Notes: generated from the sequence alone by a model not told the origin. 64,000 nucleotides of DNA from Anthopleura xanthogrammica (GCA_964019055.1 OZ025206.1:25242906-25306905), one strand, 5' to 3'. Positions 49,567 to 62,540 are shown, counted from the stretch's first letter. Numbers and translations: made by a program.

Positions 49567-50148
49567 AACGCATAATAACGCATAATAAACTTTAATATCT
49601 AACTCCTCGTGAGGCTTTTCAGAAACTATTTACAATAAGATAGACATAAGAAGAAAGGCGTAATAAGATAACCTAGGTTAAATAAAGAAAACTACATAAT
49701 AAATATGATGTATTAAACTAATTGACAAACACAAGTTGTATGTAAGTATTCCTTCACTGAAGCCTTGAAGGTTTTGAGAGAAGTATTTTCCTTAATACTC
49801 TTATCTAGATTGTTCCATATATTCACAGTTCTATAAGGTATTTGAAGTGAGTCCGGCACGCTTACGTTTAAAACAATCGTGAACATTGGAGCACTTGCGA
49901 AATTTGCTACAAAGATAGCTTGGGGCGAGGTTGTTAAGCATTTATATGCCATTACTGCGTCTCGATAAACCAAAAGTTGTCTGACAGGAAGCCAGTTAAG
50001 CTGGCGGAGCAGCGGAGTTACATGATCGTATTTTCTAGAGTTCGTGTCTATTTTGATAGCGAAATTTTGTATTGACTGTAGCTTATTTATGTTAGAAACA
50101 GACGTATTTGACCATACTGAAGAGCCGATAGAGCAGTTTACTAAAAAC
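49567..50148 (-). mobile_element. 5'-truncated non-LTR retrotransposon (LINE) fragment
   Basis: An open frame on the minus strand (about 50146 down to 49713) encodes the C-terminal end of a LINE reverse-transcriptase protein. Recognisable parts are NINKLQSIQNFA, RKYDHVTPLLRQLNWLPV, VMAYKCL, and near the stop NIWNNLDKSIKENTSLKTFK. The catalytic RT core is absent. The remaining 150 bp are its 3' tail. It fills space where copy B would otherwise hold CDK15-like exons 1-2. Confidence 0.85.
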
Positions 50149-51584
50149 TAGAGACCAGCGTCAAGTTGGCAGCACATTCGACTTTCGCTCTTACCAGCCG
50201 AACAAAGCCCACACTCGAATAAAAATATACCATTTTTGTAGTGGAATCTCCTACCTCTGTATATATTCGGTTTCGAAAACAATCTCGTAGTTTTGTCTGT
50301 ACATACAATGTGACCGGGGACTTAATTTTATGTAAACAATGAAACCGGGCGATACCAAATCTTTAATAACTTTTTTTTCTCCTTCGTGTAATGCTGCCAA
50401 TTTTGGCCGAGACATCAATAATATTGGGAGGTAACCGGGTCAAACTTTTGAGATCAATTGCTTTCATATTCTTCCAGTTCGGGCCAGTACAAACTTTGCC
50501 TCACAGCGATGTAATTTGATGTCTCAGTCGTAGTAAATACCACTGCTATGTTAAACTTCATTGATTTAAAACTTAATAACTCCTCGCGCTTAACAAATAA
50601 AATAAATTAATCTATTCACCTGAAATCAAGAGAGCATAAATAAGAGAGGGAAACTTCAGTTCTTAATACCGCGCGCGCCATGTGAAATTTGACTGCACGC
50701 GGATGCTAAAAATAGCCCAACCGGGAATTCACATGGCGCGCGCGGTATTAAGAAGTTTCCCTCTCTTATTTATGCTCTCTTGCTGAAATGCACAGCTTTG
50801 CCAAATATCGGGTTAAACTTGTGGAGAAAATCGAGATCCCCCTTCGACCTTTTTCTGCCAGCTGCTTTTCTTGCCCACGGCGTTTCCTCCTACTTTCAAA
50901 CTTTAATAACTTTTTGGGATTTCGACTTTTCCTTCAAACTTTGATTCACTTATGTTCTACATACTCGTGAAAGACCGGGTCAACATTTTAAGCGCATATT
51001 TCCCTGCGAAGTTTGGAATCCCGAGCTTCCGAATTTCGTGTAATTTGAGAATCCCGAAACTTGACTTGGCCTTCTATCCGACCCAAACCCACGCCAAAAA
51101 ATCTTAATAACGCATGAGCTCATGTTTCGTAACGTTGCCTTCACTCACAACGAATCTTTTCTCAATTCTGTATATATCATACCATTCATTATACAGTCAT
51201 TAAAAAAATACACATCTCTTAAACAACCCCTCTCCCCCTCCCCAACAACCCTCCCTCCTTCCTTAGCTTGCGTCCGAATTTTTGATTGAATATATTCTTA
51301 CGTTTGGGGTTTGGGGGCATGCCCCCTTCCCCCCCCCCCCCCCCCCCGGAAAAATGAAAATTGAGACCCTCGGAAATGCGTTTTCCAGTGATTTGAGGGC
51401 CATTCGCAACAAATTTATAAAGTTCGTGCCATAACCCTTGAGCTGTTCTTGCTCGATATCTTTTGCGCACAGAAGAGCGTGCGCAATAATTTTTTTTTTG
51501 AGGTTTAAGAGCTTGCTCGATATTTTTGGGGGGATTTACGCAAGCCCCCCCCCCCCCCCCATCAACTATCTAATGGCCCGTCCC
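50149..51584. other. Spacer between LINE fragment and copy B
   Basis: No gene seen. Contains the foldback element at 50623-50787, several TTTAATAACTTTTT-type motifs, and C/G homopolymer runs around 51320-51345 and 51545-51560. Confidence 0.6.
50623..50787. mobile_element. Foldback MITE with GCGCGCGC core arms
   Basis: Arms of about 60 bp (from AAGAGAGCATAAATAAGAGA to its inverted TCTCTTATTTATGCTCTCTT) include TTAATACCGCGCGCGCCATG and its complement. The loop is about 40 bp. No coding capacity. Confidence 0.88.
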
Positions 51585-52287
51585 TTACTGGCCATGTTGA
51601 TTCTTTCTTCTGACTGGTACTTACTAGACCCCCCGTAGCAATAAATACACCAGCACAATAATGTCTAGGGGAGGGGAGGGTCCGGGTACAACCATTTACG
51701 AGCTTAGAATTCGAGCTATAATAATAAATTAAAGTTCAAAATGGTTCGGTTTCTAGCAAAAACATCAAGCATACGAAAGTGCATTTTTATCCCATTATTA
51801 ACGCAGTATTCCGCACCATGCAAACACAGTTCCTGATATTATTGAATTAATTTACCGCACCGGACAAATTGGACAATAAAAAAGAATTAATCGCTGTCTG
51901 ACTTGCCGTCTACCAATGGCCAAGAGCTGTCAACCAACAGTTGTCGCTAACGGCGGGTGACGATTGGATTCAAACAGCTTTACTGCTCTGCTTAATTTCC
52001 TTACGCAGTGCTTTTATCGCGCGCCTTTTCTAAAGGAATCTTAACTCATTGAGAATACCGGCAACCTAGGTTGTGGTTCCGATTGAAAAAGGATTAACTG
52101 AAACCATAGATTTTACTTTGTACTTGGTGCATTACAAATTTTAATTTTAAATGACAGTTCCCGATATTTATTTATTTTTTTGCCTCCGTGATCAACGCCG
52201 TTTGGTGTAGTCAGTTAAGCCACATTTGAATAGATGTAAAGATATGGAGGCCTAACTGAATCACATAGTAATTCCAAACGCAGGAAA

Positions 52288-52770
52288 TAATCTCTCCTCT
52301 CCTCTCCTCTCCTGTTCTGTTCTGTTCTGTTCTGTTCTGTTCTGTTCTGTTCTGTTCTGTTCTGTTCTGTTCTGTTCTGTTCTGTTCTGTTCTGTTCTGT
52401 TCTGTTCTGTTCTGTTCTGTTCTGTTCTGTTCTGTTCTGTTCTGTTCTGTTCTGTTCTGTTCTGTTCTGTTCTGTTCTGTTCTGTTCTGTTCTGTTCTGT
52501 TCTGTTCTGTTCTGTTCTGTTCTGTTCTGTTCTGTTCTGTTCTGTTCTGTTCTGTTCTGTTCTGTTCTGTTCTGTTCTGTTCTGTTCTGTTCTGTTCTGT
52601 TCTGTTCTGTTCTGTTCTGTTCTGTTCTGTTCTGTTCTGTTCTGTTCTGTTCTGTTCTGTTCTGTTCTGTTCTGTTCTGTTCTCTTCTCTTCTCTTCTCT
52701 TCTCTTCTCTTCTCTTCTCTTCTCTTCTCTTCTCTTCTCTTCTCTTCTCTTCTCTTCTCTTCTCTTCTTT
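52288..52770. repeat. (TTCTG)n then (TTCTC)n microsatellite
   Basis: About 74 almost perfect TTCTG units, then TTCTC units. The long NRTEQ/KRREE frames on the minus strand are translations of this repeat. Confidence 0.99.
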
Positions 52771-53230
52771 TTTGTAGGGTTGCACCAACATTCATTTTTG
52801 AACAAAATATACCACCTACTTCATCATTGCTCTTAAAAACGAATGCTACAAAAAAATTGCAAAACTGTAAGATCGATCGAGGCCTCAAATTAAAATGACT
52901 TATTAAACGTATTGAAAATGGTCTGATTCCCTCGTATATAGCCACGGTGATCGCGTCATTTTTCGCCTCTTTCATCAATGCAAAGACACCAGAGGCAAGG
53001 AAGACCGTGACGAAAGGCAAGAGTTGAACACACAAATTCCACAGATAGCCCACAGCTGTTACCAAGCTAGGGAGATGAAATAATAAAGCAGATTTCGTAT
53101 GAGTGTGAAAAGTCAAGGCACGCGGCACGGACACGGCACCGAATATCGAATGTTTTCATAGACGACATGGCACCGACTGGGTCACAGCGATAAAGGCGCG
53201 GTCTGTGCCATAGACCATTAGTTTTCCATG

Positions 53231-53237
53231 GTCATAT

Positions 53238-53271
<34 letters not shown>

Positions 53272-53546
53272 CAGTCATTGTCAAAAAGGTTGTCCTGTGA
53301 AAAAAGACTTAAAGACCCAAAGAAATATCACGTGATGATTTGTTTATTTGTTTTAAACGATATAAATTCTGGTTTCAAACTCTATAATGAGTAACAATGA
53401 AAAGAGAGTAATAATTATTAAATCTACTTATACAATGATTGCTGGTATTGAGCGTTTAGAGCAAGTGTATTAGGTATCACGTGACATTTCTTTTGGTCTA
53501 AATGTCTTTTTGGTGGACAACATTAATGACATTGACTGCATATGAA
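53231..53546. mobile_element. TA-flanked MITE with CAGTCATTGTC ends, copy B only
   Basis: Ends ACAGTCATTGTCAAAAAGGT and its inverted partner (AATGACATTGACTGCA) extend as imperfect arms of about 60 bp, including TCACGTGA. The left flank has grown into a (TA)n tract. Copy A has the empty site near 45790. The TA target suggests a Tc1/mariner-type family (inference). Confidence 0.75.
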
Positions 53547-55179
53547 AACTGCACTAATGTAACCATAGAGAAGAACTGAGGATCTCACTGAAATGTTATT
53601 AATTTTCAACCCGCTTGCTTACCACTAGAAACTTATCAGTACGTGCCGTGTTAAAATACGGAGGGGAGGGGGCAATCCCTAATCACGACTGCCTAAACTG
53701 TGTCAAAATTCAAGAATTTTAATTCCGGTCTATTTTGAAGATTCCATTTTCAATGTTATTTTTTCTTTATTTATATTTATTTATTTTATTTTAAAAACCT
53801 GTCATGAAATCCGAGTCGTCTGCGTTTTACCGCCATCGAGAACCGGTAGACAAAATAACATCTGGAAAACCACTCAAAACGATTTATGGTTTAATACTTA
53901 AAAAGTTGAATTCGGAAGTTCTGGTAATTATTTTTAAAGTGATGGCAGTACTTCGTCCGGAGGAAGAGATAATAAAACAATAATGCCCAAAACTCAGGAG
54001 TCTACAATCTTCTGTAAAAATAAAGTGCCACTTCTAGTTATAGTTTACCCCCTTCTCCTGTTCTCCCTTGGCAATGTTGCTCTATTAAGTTTTCTGGCCA
54101 ATCAAGTGGTTGGCTGGTAAAATGCATGCGAGAGAGAAAAAAAATGACATGGGCGATCGAGAGGGGGAACGCTTCTTCAGAATACTGAGTAGTTGGCAGA
54201 TTTTTTCTTTTGCTTGAGATTGTAGCTGATTTATTTAGAATAGTGAAGTCACTAGTTTAGTCCAAGTGAGTCTGTAAATGATAAAAATCACTACAATAAT
54301 TAAAAATACTAGCTGATGATCAGGTATTATTACTACTTGACAATCATGACATGATGCATGCGTATGTCATACTAATACTGGATATACTGGATATGCACCG
54401 ATTAAAATGAATATTGAGATTGGCGCAATATAAGTTAATAAATATTATCATTATTATTTCCAAAAACAAGATAAGAAAATAATAAGATAAAATAATCATA
54501 AAATAAAAAATTAAGTCGACAATTAAAGTACGGAAGCATTTCAAGCCGGCCTAAAAAGCGCGTGTAATCCAGGTGTCATCTGTTAAAGAGATCCCTTGGC
54601 TTGGTTTGACATCAGCTGCAAATACTTCCGCGAATGTGCGCTAAGTCAATAATGGCATCAATCTTTGCCTGTAACTCGTCTTCTCAACTTCGTGTGCTTT
54701 CGCATTTAGTTTTTAACTTCTTAGGGAGCTTTCTTAATTTATGGGGTGGGCTATGAAGATTTTACATTTATAATTTGGGTGGCCCCCCACTCATGTCAAC
54801 ATAGCATGTTTTCCGCAGTGACCCCCCCCCTCTCCCCCCCCCCCCCCTCTCAAACTACAGACTTTTTGTAGACACTAAATATCTTTGGTCAGTTTTTAGC
54901 CAAACCCTGCATGATTTTTCTCTGTTATGAGTTTAGGTTGCCTAAAGCTTTGACGTGACTTTAATGCAATAAATATGTTGCAATAAGGCCATCAAAATCG
55001 CGGCACTGGAAATCGCATTTCGAAGAACTTCAATTTCCAAATTTTCAGGGGGATGGGGTCATTCCCCTGAACCCTCCCAGATTAGTCCCCCCCCCCCCTC
55101 CTCACTCTAAACTTCCCAACTCCCTCCCTGATCCCCCCAACGGTTCCTTATGGTACATCGAGCATAGGATATGATATAT

Positions 55180-55463
55180 AGCTCTTATTAACCGAGTTCG
55201 AGGTCCGTACAGTAAGTTAATGTGGACCGAGTTTTTTTTCTTCATTGCCTTATGGCCCAAGCGCGTGGCGCGCGGGCCATAAAAAAGTAGGAAAAACGAG
55301 GGTCATAACTTACGGTACGGACCGAGCAAACGAGGTTAATAAGATATTCATTATATGGCAAGGCTAAGAGAGACCTTTTCATTTTTCGGTCCGTACCGTA
55401 AGTTATGGATCGCAAATTAGCCAATCATAGCGCGTGAAATTACCTTGCCATATAATAAGAAGT
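55180..55463. mobile_element. Foldback element with AAGTTA(T/C)GG-CGGTACGGACCG motifs, copy B only
   Basis: Contains inverted ACTTACGGTACGGACCGA / TCGGTCCGTACCGTAAGT and a duplicated TATATGGCAAGG-type segment. Copy A reads straight through near 47440 (ATATGATTCAGCCTCAGACG), so this is an insertion. Confidence 0.75.
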
Positions 55464-56164
55464 GTGATTCAGCCTCAGACGAGATTAACCGATCATTTGA
55501 CATAATTCACATATGATTACCAGACGAGGGAATAAAGCAATAAACTTAATAAAATCGCCTTAAAAGATTTCCGGGTAAAAATTGCAAGGTCATTTCAAAT
55601 GAAAAAAAGTGATGTATATAGTGATTGGTTTGTGGTTACCGCTATTGTAAAATAAGTTATTCTTATTAAGCCGGCCACAGTGCCGCAGGGAAAGGGATCA
55701 TCTTCCTTAAAAAGTCGAGTTGTTCTGCTTTCATTAAATTAGAAGTTTATTTTGAGTGCGTAATAGACCTTCTTATCTTAGATTTCCCCACGTCACACCA
55801 CATCAATTCTAACATAAGCAAATTTATGAGTTATGCGAGTTGTCCTACTTTCTCATGAGTGCGTTATACCGACTTTTTTATCTTTGAAAAAATATATGTT
55901 TTGCCATTTCAGACGAAATACGCAATTTAAACATAAACAGTTTTCGGAGGATGGGGATGTTGAAAGATGTTTTTTTTTTGGGGGGGGGGGGGGGGTCTGT
56001 GATGGGAATTCATCTATTTAATATGCGCACATGGGAAAAACTTCTTCAAGGTTCCTAGTTGGTTCTTGTGCATTTTAACGGATAGCGCAGCATCAAAGCA
56101 GCCAACTACCCATGAAGCCATGAGGCACCTTATGACATGGTGACCTATGATCATCAACTGTAGA

Positions 56165-58365
56165 TACGTATTCAGTGAAATGCGCAACCAGTGGAAAAAT
56201 TAGAATTGGATTTTTTTAAAGCTGATTTTTGCGGAGGGAGGAAAACTGGAAAACCCGGAGAAATCCCCTAAAAAAATTGCATTGATTAAACTGAAAAAGC
56301 GCCATTCTTACCTTGCTCTATCTTTTAGGGGAGCGTTCAAAATAGTTTGGGGAGAGATCGTCCAAGATAATAAATCTCTGTAAAAGTCACTATTGCATGC
56401 ACCTGACCGCTAAATTAACGTTAACCATTTTTAGATATTGATTCTTGCTGTAAATGTTGTAATCGAGCCCGAATTTAAGGACCTAAGTATCAAAAATTGA
56501 TTTGCAATGAAACCCAAGGTGTAAACGAGAATAAAATGTATCCTTTTCATAATTTAGTAACAATGGCATACACGACACGCATTCGGTGTTTTTCAGGGAG
56601 AACCAGTGGGGGGAGGGGTAAAACAGGGGATACGGGTATCTATGGAATCAGGATCCAGGGGGTTCCCGGTTTATTGAGTTTGGATTCAAGCTCCTCAGAG
56701 TATGCAGGGGCGGATCCAGGGAAGGGATGCAGGAGGTGCGCAACCCCCTGGATCGACTTTGTACCCGTAGATAGAAAAGAGATAGATTGATAGTTTATTA
56801 TAAAAATACATACCAGTCAAAGGCTGAATTGCGTATCATTTCTTAAATTACAATAATATATAAAAGATAAATAATATATAGATATATAAATTAGTATATA
56901 GATATAAAAATATATAATATATGTAAAATGATATAATATAATAAGACCTACAATAAAAGTTATTTACAAGAGCTTAAACTTGACTAATTCATATTAACAT
57001 TACAGCATGAAGATATGATAACAGTGTTCTTAGCTCGGTTTGTGAAAAAAAAAACAATTTAGGGTCCCATGCAGGGTGGCATGAGTCTTCTTCCAGTGAG
57101 AAAAAAATGGCACGTGTTCTTGGTGGAGGAAAGGAAAATATGACCCCCTCCCCTCCTAATGGGAAATCCTGCCTACGCCTAAAAGCAAAAAGAAAAATAC
57201 TCCTTGTTTGCAAAGTATACAACAGTTCTCCTGTCATCTCACTGCAGCGCGCTACATGTGATCCACACTAAAACCGGATTCATTATCTTCTCATTTTGGA
57301 GCTGAAACGACAGCACACTGCTCATGAAGCAATTTATCGCCTCTTTTTCAGTTCCTCTTGACCTGCAGGGTATTGATTTATATTCCAACCAGAAATAGAT
57401 CGAGTAAACTAACTTCCACTGAAAGCACACAAACGCTAATGGATATTTTGTTTATAATGTATAATTCGAATAACAGGATCGTTTAAATGATTTGATTTCA
57501 TTTGAAGGCGGTTTCTAATTGTTTTTAGTGGTTGTGATATATTGTTATTATTTTTTCCCTCATTAAAATGAAAGTAACGACCACTAATATTTTATGCGCG
57601 TTTTTTTTTTAATTGGTTAATAAGAAAGCGATGGAAGCATTGCAGGAGGCCTGGATATGCAAACCACAGGAGTCAACATCTGAACAGAATCCCGACTGAT
57701 CGACCCTCAAGCTCAATCAACATGCTTTACTAATTGCAGCTGAAGTGGCATGAGGCTCCCAAATGTGAGGTCCATGCCATATGGTTCAAGCTCTCTCCAT
57801 GTATGTGTTTGTCATCATCGTCAGCTGATCATAACCTGAAATGGACCAGCAATCCTAGAGTAATCTCTACGGAAAGAAGCCTCCTTATCGCATGACAAAT
57901 AAATCTAATTATATTAAGAACATAATTAGGTATAAATAATATATTGTTATGGATTTTTTTTAAACATTGATCTGTGAATCCAAAATGCAATCTGCAAATG
58001 AAAAAAAAGGTTACATCGATCAAGAAGCGAGCGATTGCTCAGTTACCCGCGATCCATCACCAGATCGAATTGGAATTTACAATTTGATTTTTTCGGAAAA
58101 GGACTTGCAACGGTTATGATTTGTGTCTTCTTTTTCGCACATTTTATGGCCGAACATGATAATTGTTCATCAACATTCCATTTTCTTGAAGAAACGTGCG
58201 ATCCGGTTCTTTAAAAGGCCACGGCCTATCCGCGTGTATCCTGAAGACGAGACACGCAAAAAAGGGTGTATACAAACAGAATTCGGGGTTGAAATGATAG
58301 AACGACAATTATCCGGTGTTTATTTGTTAGTAAAACGATCAAATTCACTTTTGGAGCTTAAAATA
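56165..58365. other. 2.2-kb stretch unique to copy B
   Basis: No gene recognised. Holds part of a SINE-like body (56220-56270), a GGGGCGGATCCAGG element end near 56707, and a TATA-rich stretch (56840-56945). It is either an insertion in B or a loss from A. Confidence 0.55.
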
Positions 58366-58461
58366 TAGAAGAGTCATATGTACACGTAAGTATGTGTAGC
58401 GTATGACCCACATTCCATGCATTCCTCAGAACACGCAAGGATACCATTTCAGTGCTCCGAG

Positions 58462-59579
58462 GTCACAAGGTTGTGTAACAGAATTGTAAAAGCACTAAAG
58501 AAATAATAACACAATGAATATTGGTTTTCATTTAGTAGTAGTAGGAGTGTTTTAAAAACATACAGAGCCACAGCTACGCCACACTTACAATGTTTGGTGC
58601 AACAGTTTTGGTTTAGAGTATTTAGGGATCAATAAGCGACTCGTCAGTGTCAGAGCAGTGGCTAGAAATGATAAGAAAGCCAGATAAAATGGACTAAAAC
58701 CGACTTGGACGAGATAATTTAATTTCGATTTCGCACGTGAAGTGTTCCGTTTTGTTTTTGTTCAATCTGTTTTCTTAATGAAACGCCAAGGGAGTTCGTG
58801 CGACTCCATCCGAAGAAACACTGAATGATTTAATTAAAAAATACGCTTAGAAAAGCAGATCCATAATTCCCAAACAGTTATTTCAAATACAAATCAAGAA
58901 TATTCTAGCCCTACTACCTTAGTCTAAACGAATTACAAGTTATGTTAAATTAATTATCAAAATCGAAGGCGAAAAGAGGGGTCTGTTTGTTATGAATTCG
59001 TGAGCGATTGTTTATAAAATCAAATGCCTTTCTTATCAGTCTTAACCGGCGGAAAAACACATTCCAGCCGATAGCAACAAAAGAAGGCTCGCAGTTGGCA
59101 ACCAAGCTCCTTGAATCGACGCCTCGCATGTTGCGGCTTCTCATTACAAAAGAACAGTATGGGGGAATCTGTATAATGAACTTTCCATCTGCTTACAGAC
59201 GAACAATTTTCTTTTTCTTGGGTTTGTGATCATCAATGATTTCGAACTGACCAATGACGGTCTAATGTGATAGCCCGCGGAATGGCCCCTCGCCTTTGTA
59301 CTTCCGGTAAATCTTCACACCTGAATGTTGTTTTCTTCGTAATTAGAGTTCCTTTCATGATATGGACCAATCAGATCACGTCTTGATTTCCTCCATGACG
59401 TTTCCCATATCGTAGACCAATCAACGAACGTGCTCGGCCGCATTGCTAATTTTGCTTGCAAGGCGATACAGTCAAGTGTTGTCTCTGTCATGGCAGCGTA
59501 AGAAGGATTTAGTTGATGTTTGATTTGTCTCTCACAAAACGAAGTTTAGTGAAGTGTTGAAGACTGATATTTCTTTAGG
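58462..59579. promoter_or_regulatory. Upstream region of intact frizzled
   Basis: About 930 bp (58462-59390) have no counterpart in copy A; the last 190 bp before the ATG do. The split marks a likely leader/proximal promoter (shared) and a distal part lost by the truncated copy. No specific factor sites are claimed. Confidence 0.35.
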
Positions 59580-61211
59580 ATGAGTGTACCACGAGAGCTG
59601 AGTCTGTTGTTGATGGCTGCCGTCATGCTGGCTTATTTACAGCCTTGTTTACCGTTGAAGAAGCAGTGTGAACCAGTTACCATACCGTTGTGTACGGGAT
59701 TACCGTATAACACTACTATATTCCCCAACATGATAAAGCACAGAACTCAAGAGGAAGCTGGCTTAGAAGTTCATCAGTTCTACCCTCTCATCAAAGTGGA
59801 TTGCTCCAGTGATCTAGCTTTCTTTCTATGCTCTGTGTATGCCCCAGTCTGCACAGTTTTAGAGACTCCCTTGCCGCCTTGCCGATCTTTGTGCGAGAGT
59901 GCTCGGAATGGCTGTGAAAAGTTAATGACTAGATTTGGATTTACTTGGCCTGAATCACTTGAATGTGAGAAATTCCCTGAATTTGGTGAGAAGATATGTG
60001 TAGGAGAAAATAACACCAAGGAACTGAGGCCGACAGAAGAAGGGAATACGAATAATAGCTATCCTGAAGTAGACAGGAGTACGATGAAATATCGCTGTCC
60101 CGAAGAGCAAAAGATCGGGAATGATCAGTATACCTACAATGGCGAGAAGCGCTGTGCAGCTCTTTGTAAAAATGTCTTCTTTACCGACGAGGAACGCAAG
60201 ATAGCTCAACTCTGGACAGGGATATGGGCGATATTGTGTGCTTTATCGACGTTATTCACTATTTTAACATTTTCGATTGACATGCGACGATTTAGGTACC
60301 CGGAGAGACCGATTATATTCCTTTCTGGTTGCTACTTTATGGTATCCATCGCTTTTATTGCAGGCTTCGTAGCTGGGGACAAAATCGCTTGCAATCAACC
60401 CATAAGATCAGGCTTTCCAAAGACCTTAGTTCAAGGAACCAAACACGAAGGATGCACTGTCATTTTCATGATGCTATATTTCTTTAGCATGGCGTCGTCA
60501 ATTTGGTGGGTTATTCTGACAGTTACGTGGTTTCTGGCGGCTGGTCTCAAATGGGGCCAAGAAGCTATTGAGGCTAACTCGCAGTTCTTTCATCTAGCAG
60601 CTTGGGCAATCCCTGCGGTCAAAACGATTGCTATCCTACTAATGACCAAGGTGGACGGAGACGAATTAAGTGGTGTTTGCTATGTAGGCTTGTCCGATGT
60701 GAACGCTCTTCGTGGCTACGTACTTGCCCCATTGTTTGTCTACTTCATCATCGGAGCAACCTTCCTCATAGCAGGATTTGTCTCTCTCTACAGAGTTCGT
60801 TCTGTTTTGAAAGATGACTACAGCAAGCGTGAAAAAATCGAGAAGCTAATGATTCGAATAGGGGTGTTTTCGATCTTATACACGGTGCCTGCGATTGTAG
60901 TTATTGGCTGTTTATTCTACGAACAATCAAATCGAGCAAGATGGGATAATGCTTGGCTAGAAGGCTGGAAAAGCCAGAAGTTGTGTAAAGAAATCACTAA
61001 AGTCAAAAACAGCGACACTTCTTGCTCTCCTTATCCAATTCCTTTGGAAAAACCAGACTTTACTGTGTTTATGGTCAAATATTTAATGTTTTTGATCGTT
61101 GGGATCACGTCGGGATTTTGGATTTGGTCGAGTAAAACTTTGAACTCATGGAAACGGTTTTACAGGAGACTGAAGTGTATTACAGGCAAAGGTGGAAATT
61201 CTAGCGTCTAA
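59580..61211 (+). CDS. FZD7: Frizzled Wnt receptor, FZD1/2/7 class, intronless
   Basis: Single exon, 543 aa. Signal peptide at about 1-23; cysteine-rich Wnt-binding domain at 30-140 with ten cysteines and the family sequences EVHQFYPL and [11 protein letters not shown]; linker with further cysteines; seven membrane segments at about 211-232, 244-266, 292-321, 337-356, 379-402, 425-447 and 494-516. [15 protein letters not shown] and FHLAAWA match FZD1/2/7 closely. The Dishevelled-binding KTLNSW motif is at 519-524, and the C-terminus SSV is a class I PDZ ligand like the one in vertebrate FZD7. N-glycosylation sequons are seen at N44, N144 and N158. Vertebrate FZD1/2/7 genes are also intronless. 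A single pre-duplication FZD1/2/7 is expected in a cnidarian, so the symbol means the class, not a one-to-one match with FZD7. Confidence 0.97.
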   Translation: MSVPRELSLLLMAAVMLAYLQPCLPLKKQCEPVTIPLCTGLPYNTTIFPNMIKHRTQEEAGLEVHQFYPLIKVDCSSDLAFFLCSVYAPVCTVLETPLPPCRSLCESARNGCEKLMTRFGFTWPESLECEKFPEFGEKICVGENNTKELRPTEEGNTNNSYPEVDRSTMKYRCPEEQKIGNDQYTYNGEKRCAALCKNVFFTDEERKIAQLWTGIWAILCALSTLFTILTFSIDMRRFRYPERPIIFLSGCYFMVSIAFIAGFVAGDKIACNQPIRSGFPKTLVQGTKHEGCTVIFMMLYFFSMASSIWWVILTVTWFLAAGLKWGQEAIEANSQFFHLAAWAIPAVKTIAILLMTKVDGDELSGVCYVGLSDVNALRGYVLAPLFVYFIIGATFLIAGFVSLYRVRSVLKDDYSKREKIEKLMIRIGVFSILYTVPAIVVIGCLFYEQSNRARWDNAWLEGWKSQKLCKEITKVKNSDTSCSPYPIPLEKPDFTVFMVKYLMFLIVGITSGFWIWSSKTLNSWKRFYRRLKCITGKGGNSSV

Positions 61212-62540
61212 GGTATCGTCTTAATCACAGAAGCTAAAGATTGCTTACGAACGATTATCTCAAAGAGCAAATATTCTCACCACAGTGTGTAAGAATTATA
61301 TATTGTTACTATAAGAGAGCCATAACCAGATTGATTAATGAAGCCACTGACAAGGGTCGACATGATTTCTGTCAGTAAGACACCTTTTGAGTGCTATAAG
61401 AGTTCGCAACTTAAGCCAAACTTGAAAACTTACGTCCTTTTTTCTTCAACAAAGATCATTGTTTCTCAGACCAAAGGTTTCCGCTCAAAGGATTCTTGAA
61501 AGAGAAGCGCCAATTTCGGAAGGACCTTGTAAACAATAGTGCTCTGTGTTTCTGTACTCAGCAACAGCATGCATAGAATTCCCTTGTAGAAAATTGTCGG
61601 AAGGTCCGATTTCACGGGAACTTCCAGCGCCTACTCATATTCTTTGCTCTCTAAGATCTTCTTGTGAGCTTATAATTGCATTCACACATAGCTCATTGTT
61701 CGTATGAAGTCTGTTCGTCTAGTGGAATTGTTTTGTTATAGTAAATTGTCGACTTGAATTATTTATAGTAAGGCGTTTTTATAGAGTTAGAGGCAAGAAA
61801 AAACAGTCTAGCTTTACATAAATATTCTTTATTGAGCTTTCCATAGATATTCTTTATTGAGAGACCACTAAAGTTGTTAATCCAGCGCTTCTCTTTTGAC
61901 CTTTGAAAACAATTTTGCTTCCATAAGTGGCTTAATGTTGCGAGCACTTTAAAAACTCAAAGGATTTGACTCCGAAAATCCCTACGTGCAAAATGTGGCT
62001 TGTGGTGGTTTCTTAACACTACTCGATATAATAGCCTACTCTTGACTGAACACAACAACGCTAAGAAACATTTTGACACAAGTCAATTAGTGTAAATACT
62101 CCTAAACCTTCAAGAAAGAAACGAAGCAAAACGCCCATGTTTCCAGCCAGACCTTCGTTATCAGCCCTAGACCACGCTGTGGATAGTATACATTAGAGAT
62201 CTGTCAATGCCAGAATAGAATTACTCTTTGTTACATTTTATTTAGCTTTGTCATTATTTTGTGTGAGAACAAAGTTATCTGTGTTACTTGAACACTTTTA
62301 TCAAAGAAAGAATAGGATTAATGATGGGTAAACACCTTTAGGAGACGTTAAATGAATTATAGTCAATTGATTCATTTTTTTAATTCACTAGCCCATTCCA
62401 TTCTAATAATCTTTTAGTTTTGTATTTCTTATTTTTTACCCTAACCAAAGGATAAAGATGTTTAGTTCACCGTATACAATGTAGTTTCAATTTACAAACT
62501 TATAAATAATAATACTTAGAAATAAATAAATAAATATATT
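61212..62540 (+). other. Candidate 3' UTR of frizzled
   Basis: Extends from the stop to a run of overlapping AATAAA signals (AAATAAATAAATAAATA) near 62520. Placement rests only on the poly(A) signals. Confidence 0.35.

Larger units (their letters stand above)
51585..60085. repeat. Segmental duplication copy B
   Basis: Direct-orientation counterpart of 44356-49346. Extra DNA relative to copy A: a TA-flanked MITE (53231-53546), about 110 bp near 54900, a 280-bp element (55180-55463), 2.2 kb at 56165-58365, and about 930 bp at 58462-59390. It ends by running into the intact frizzled gene. Confidence 0.92.

Noticed and set aside
49713..49973. 86-aa frame that could be called a small gene
   Set aside because: It is the C-terminal end of a LINE reverse-transcriptase protein, 5'-truncated.
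52211..53134. NRTEQ/KRREE frames of up to 307 aa, and the similar frame at 45245-45718
   Set aside because: Microsatellite translations in the TTCTG and TCTCC arrays; the flanks have no gene-like signal.
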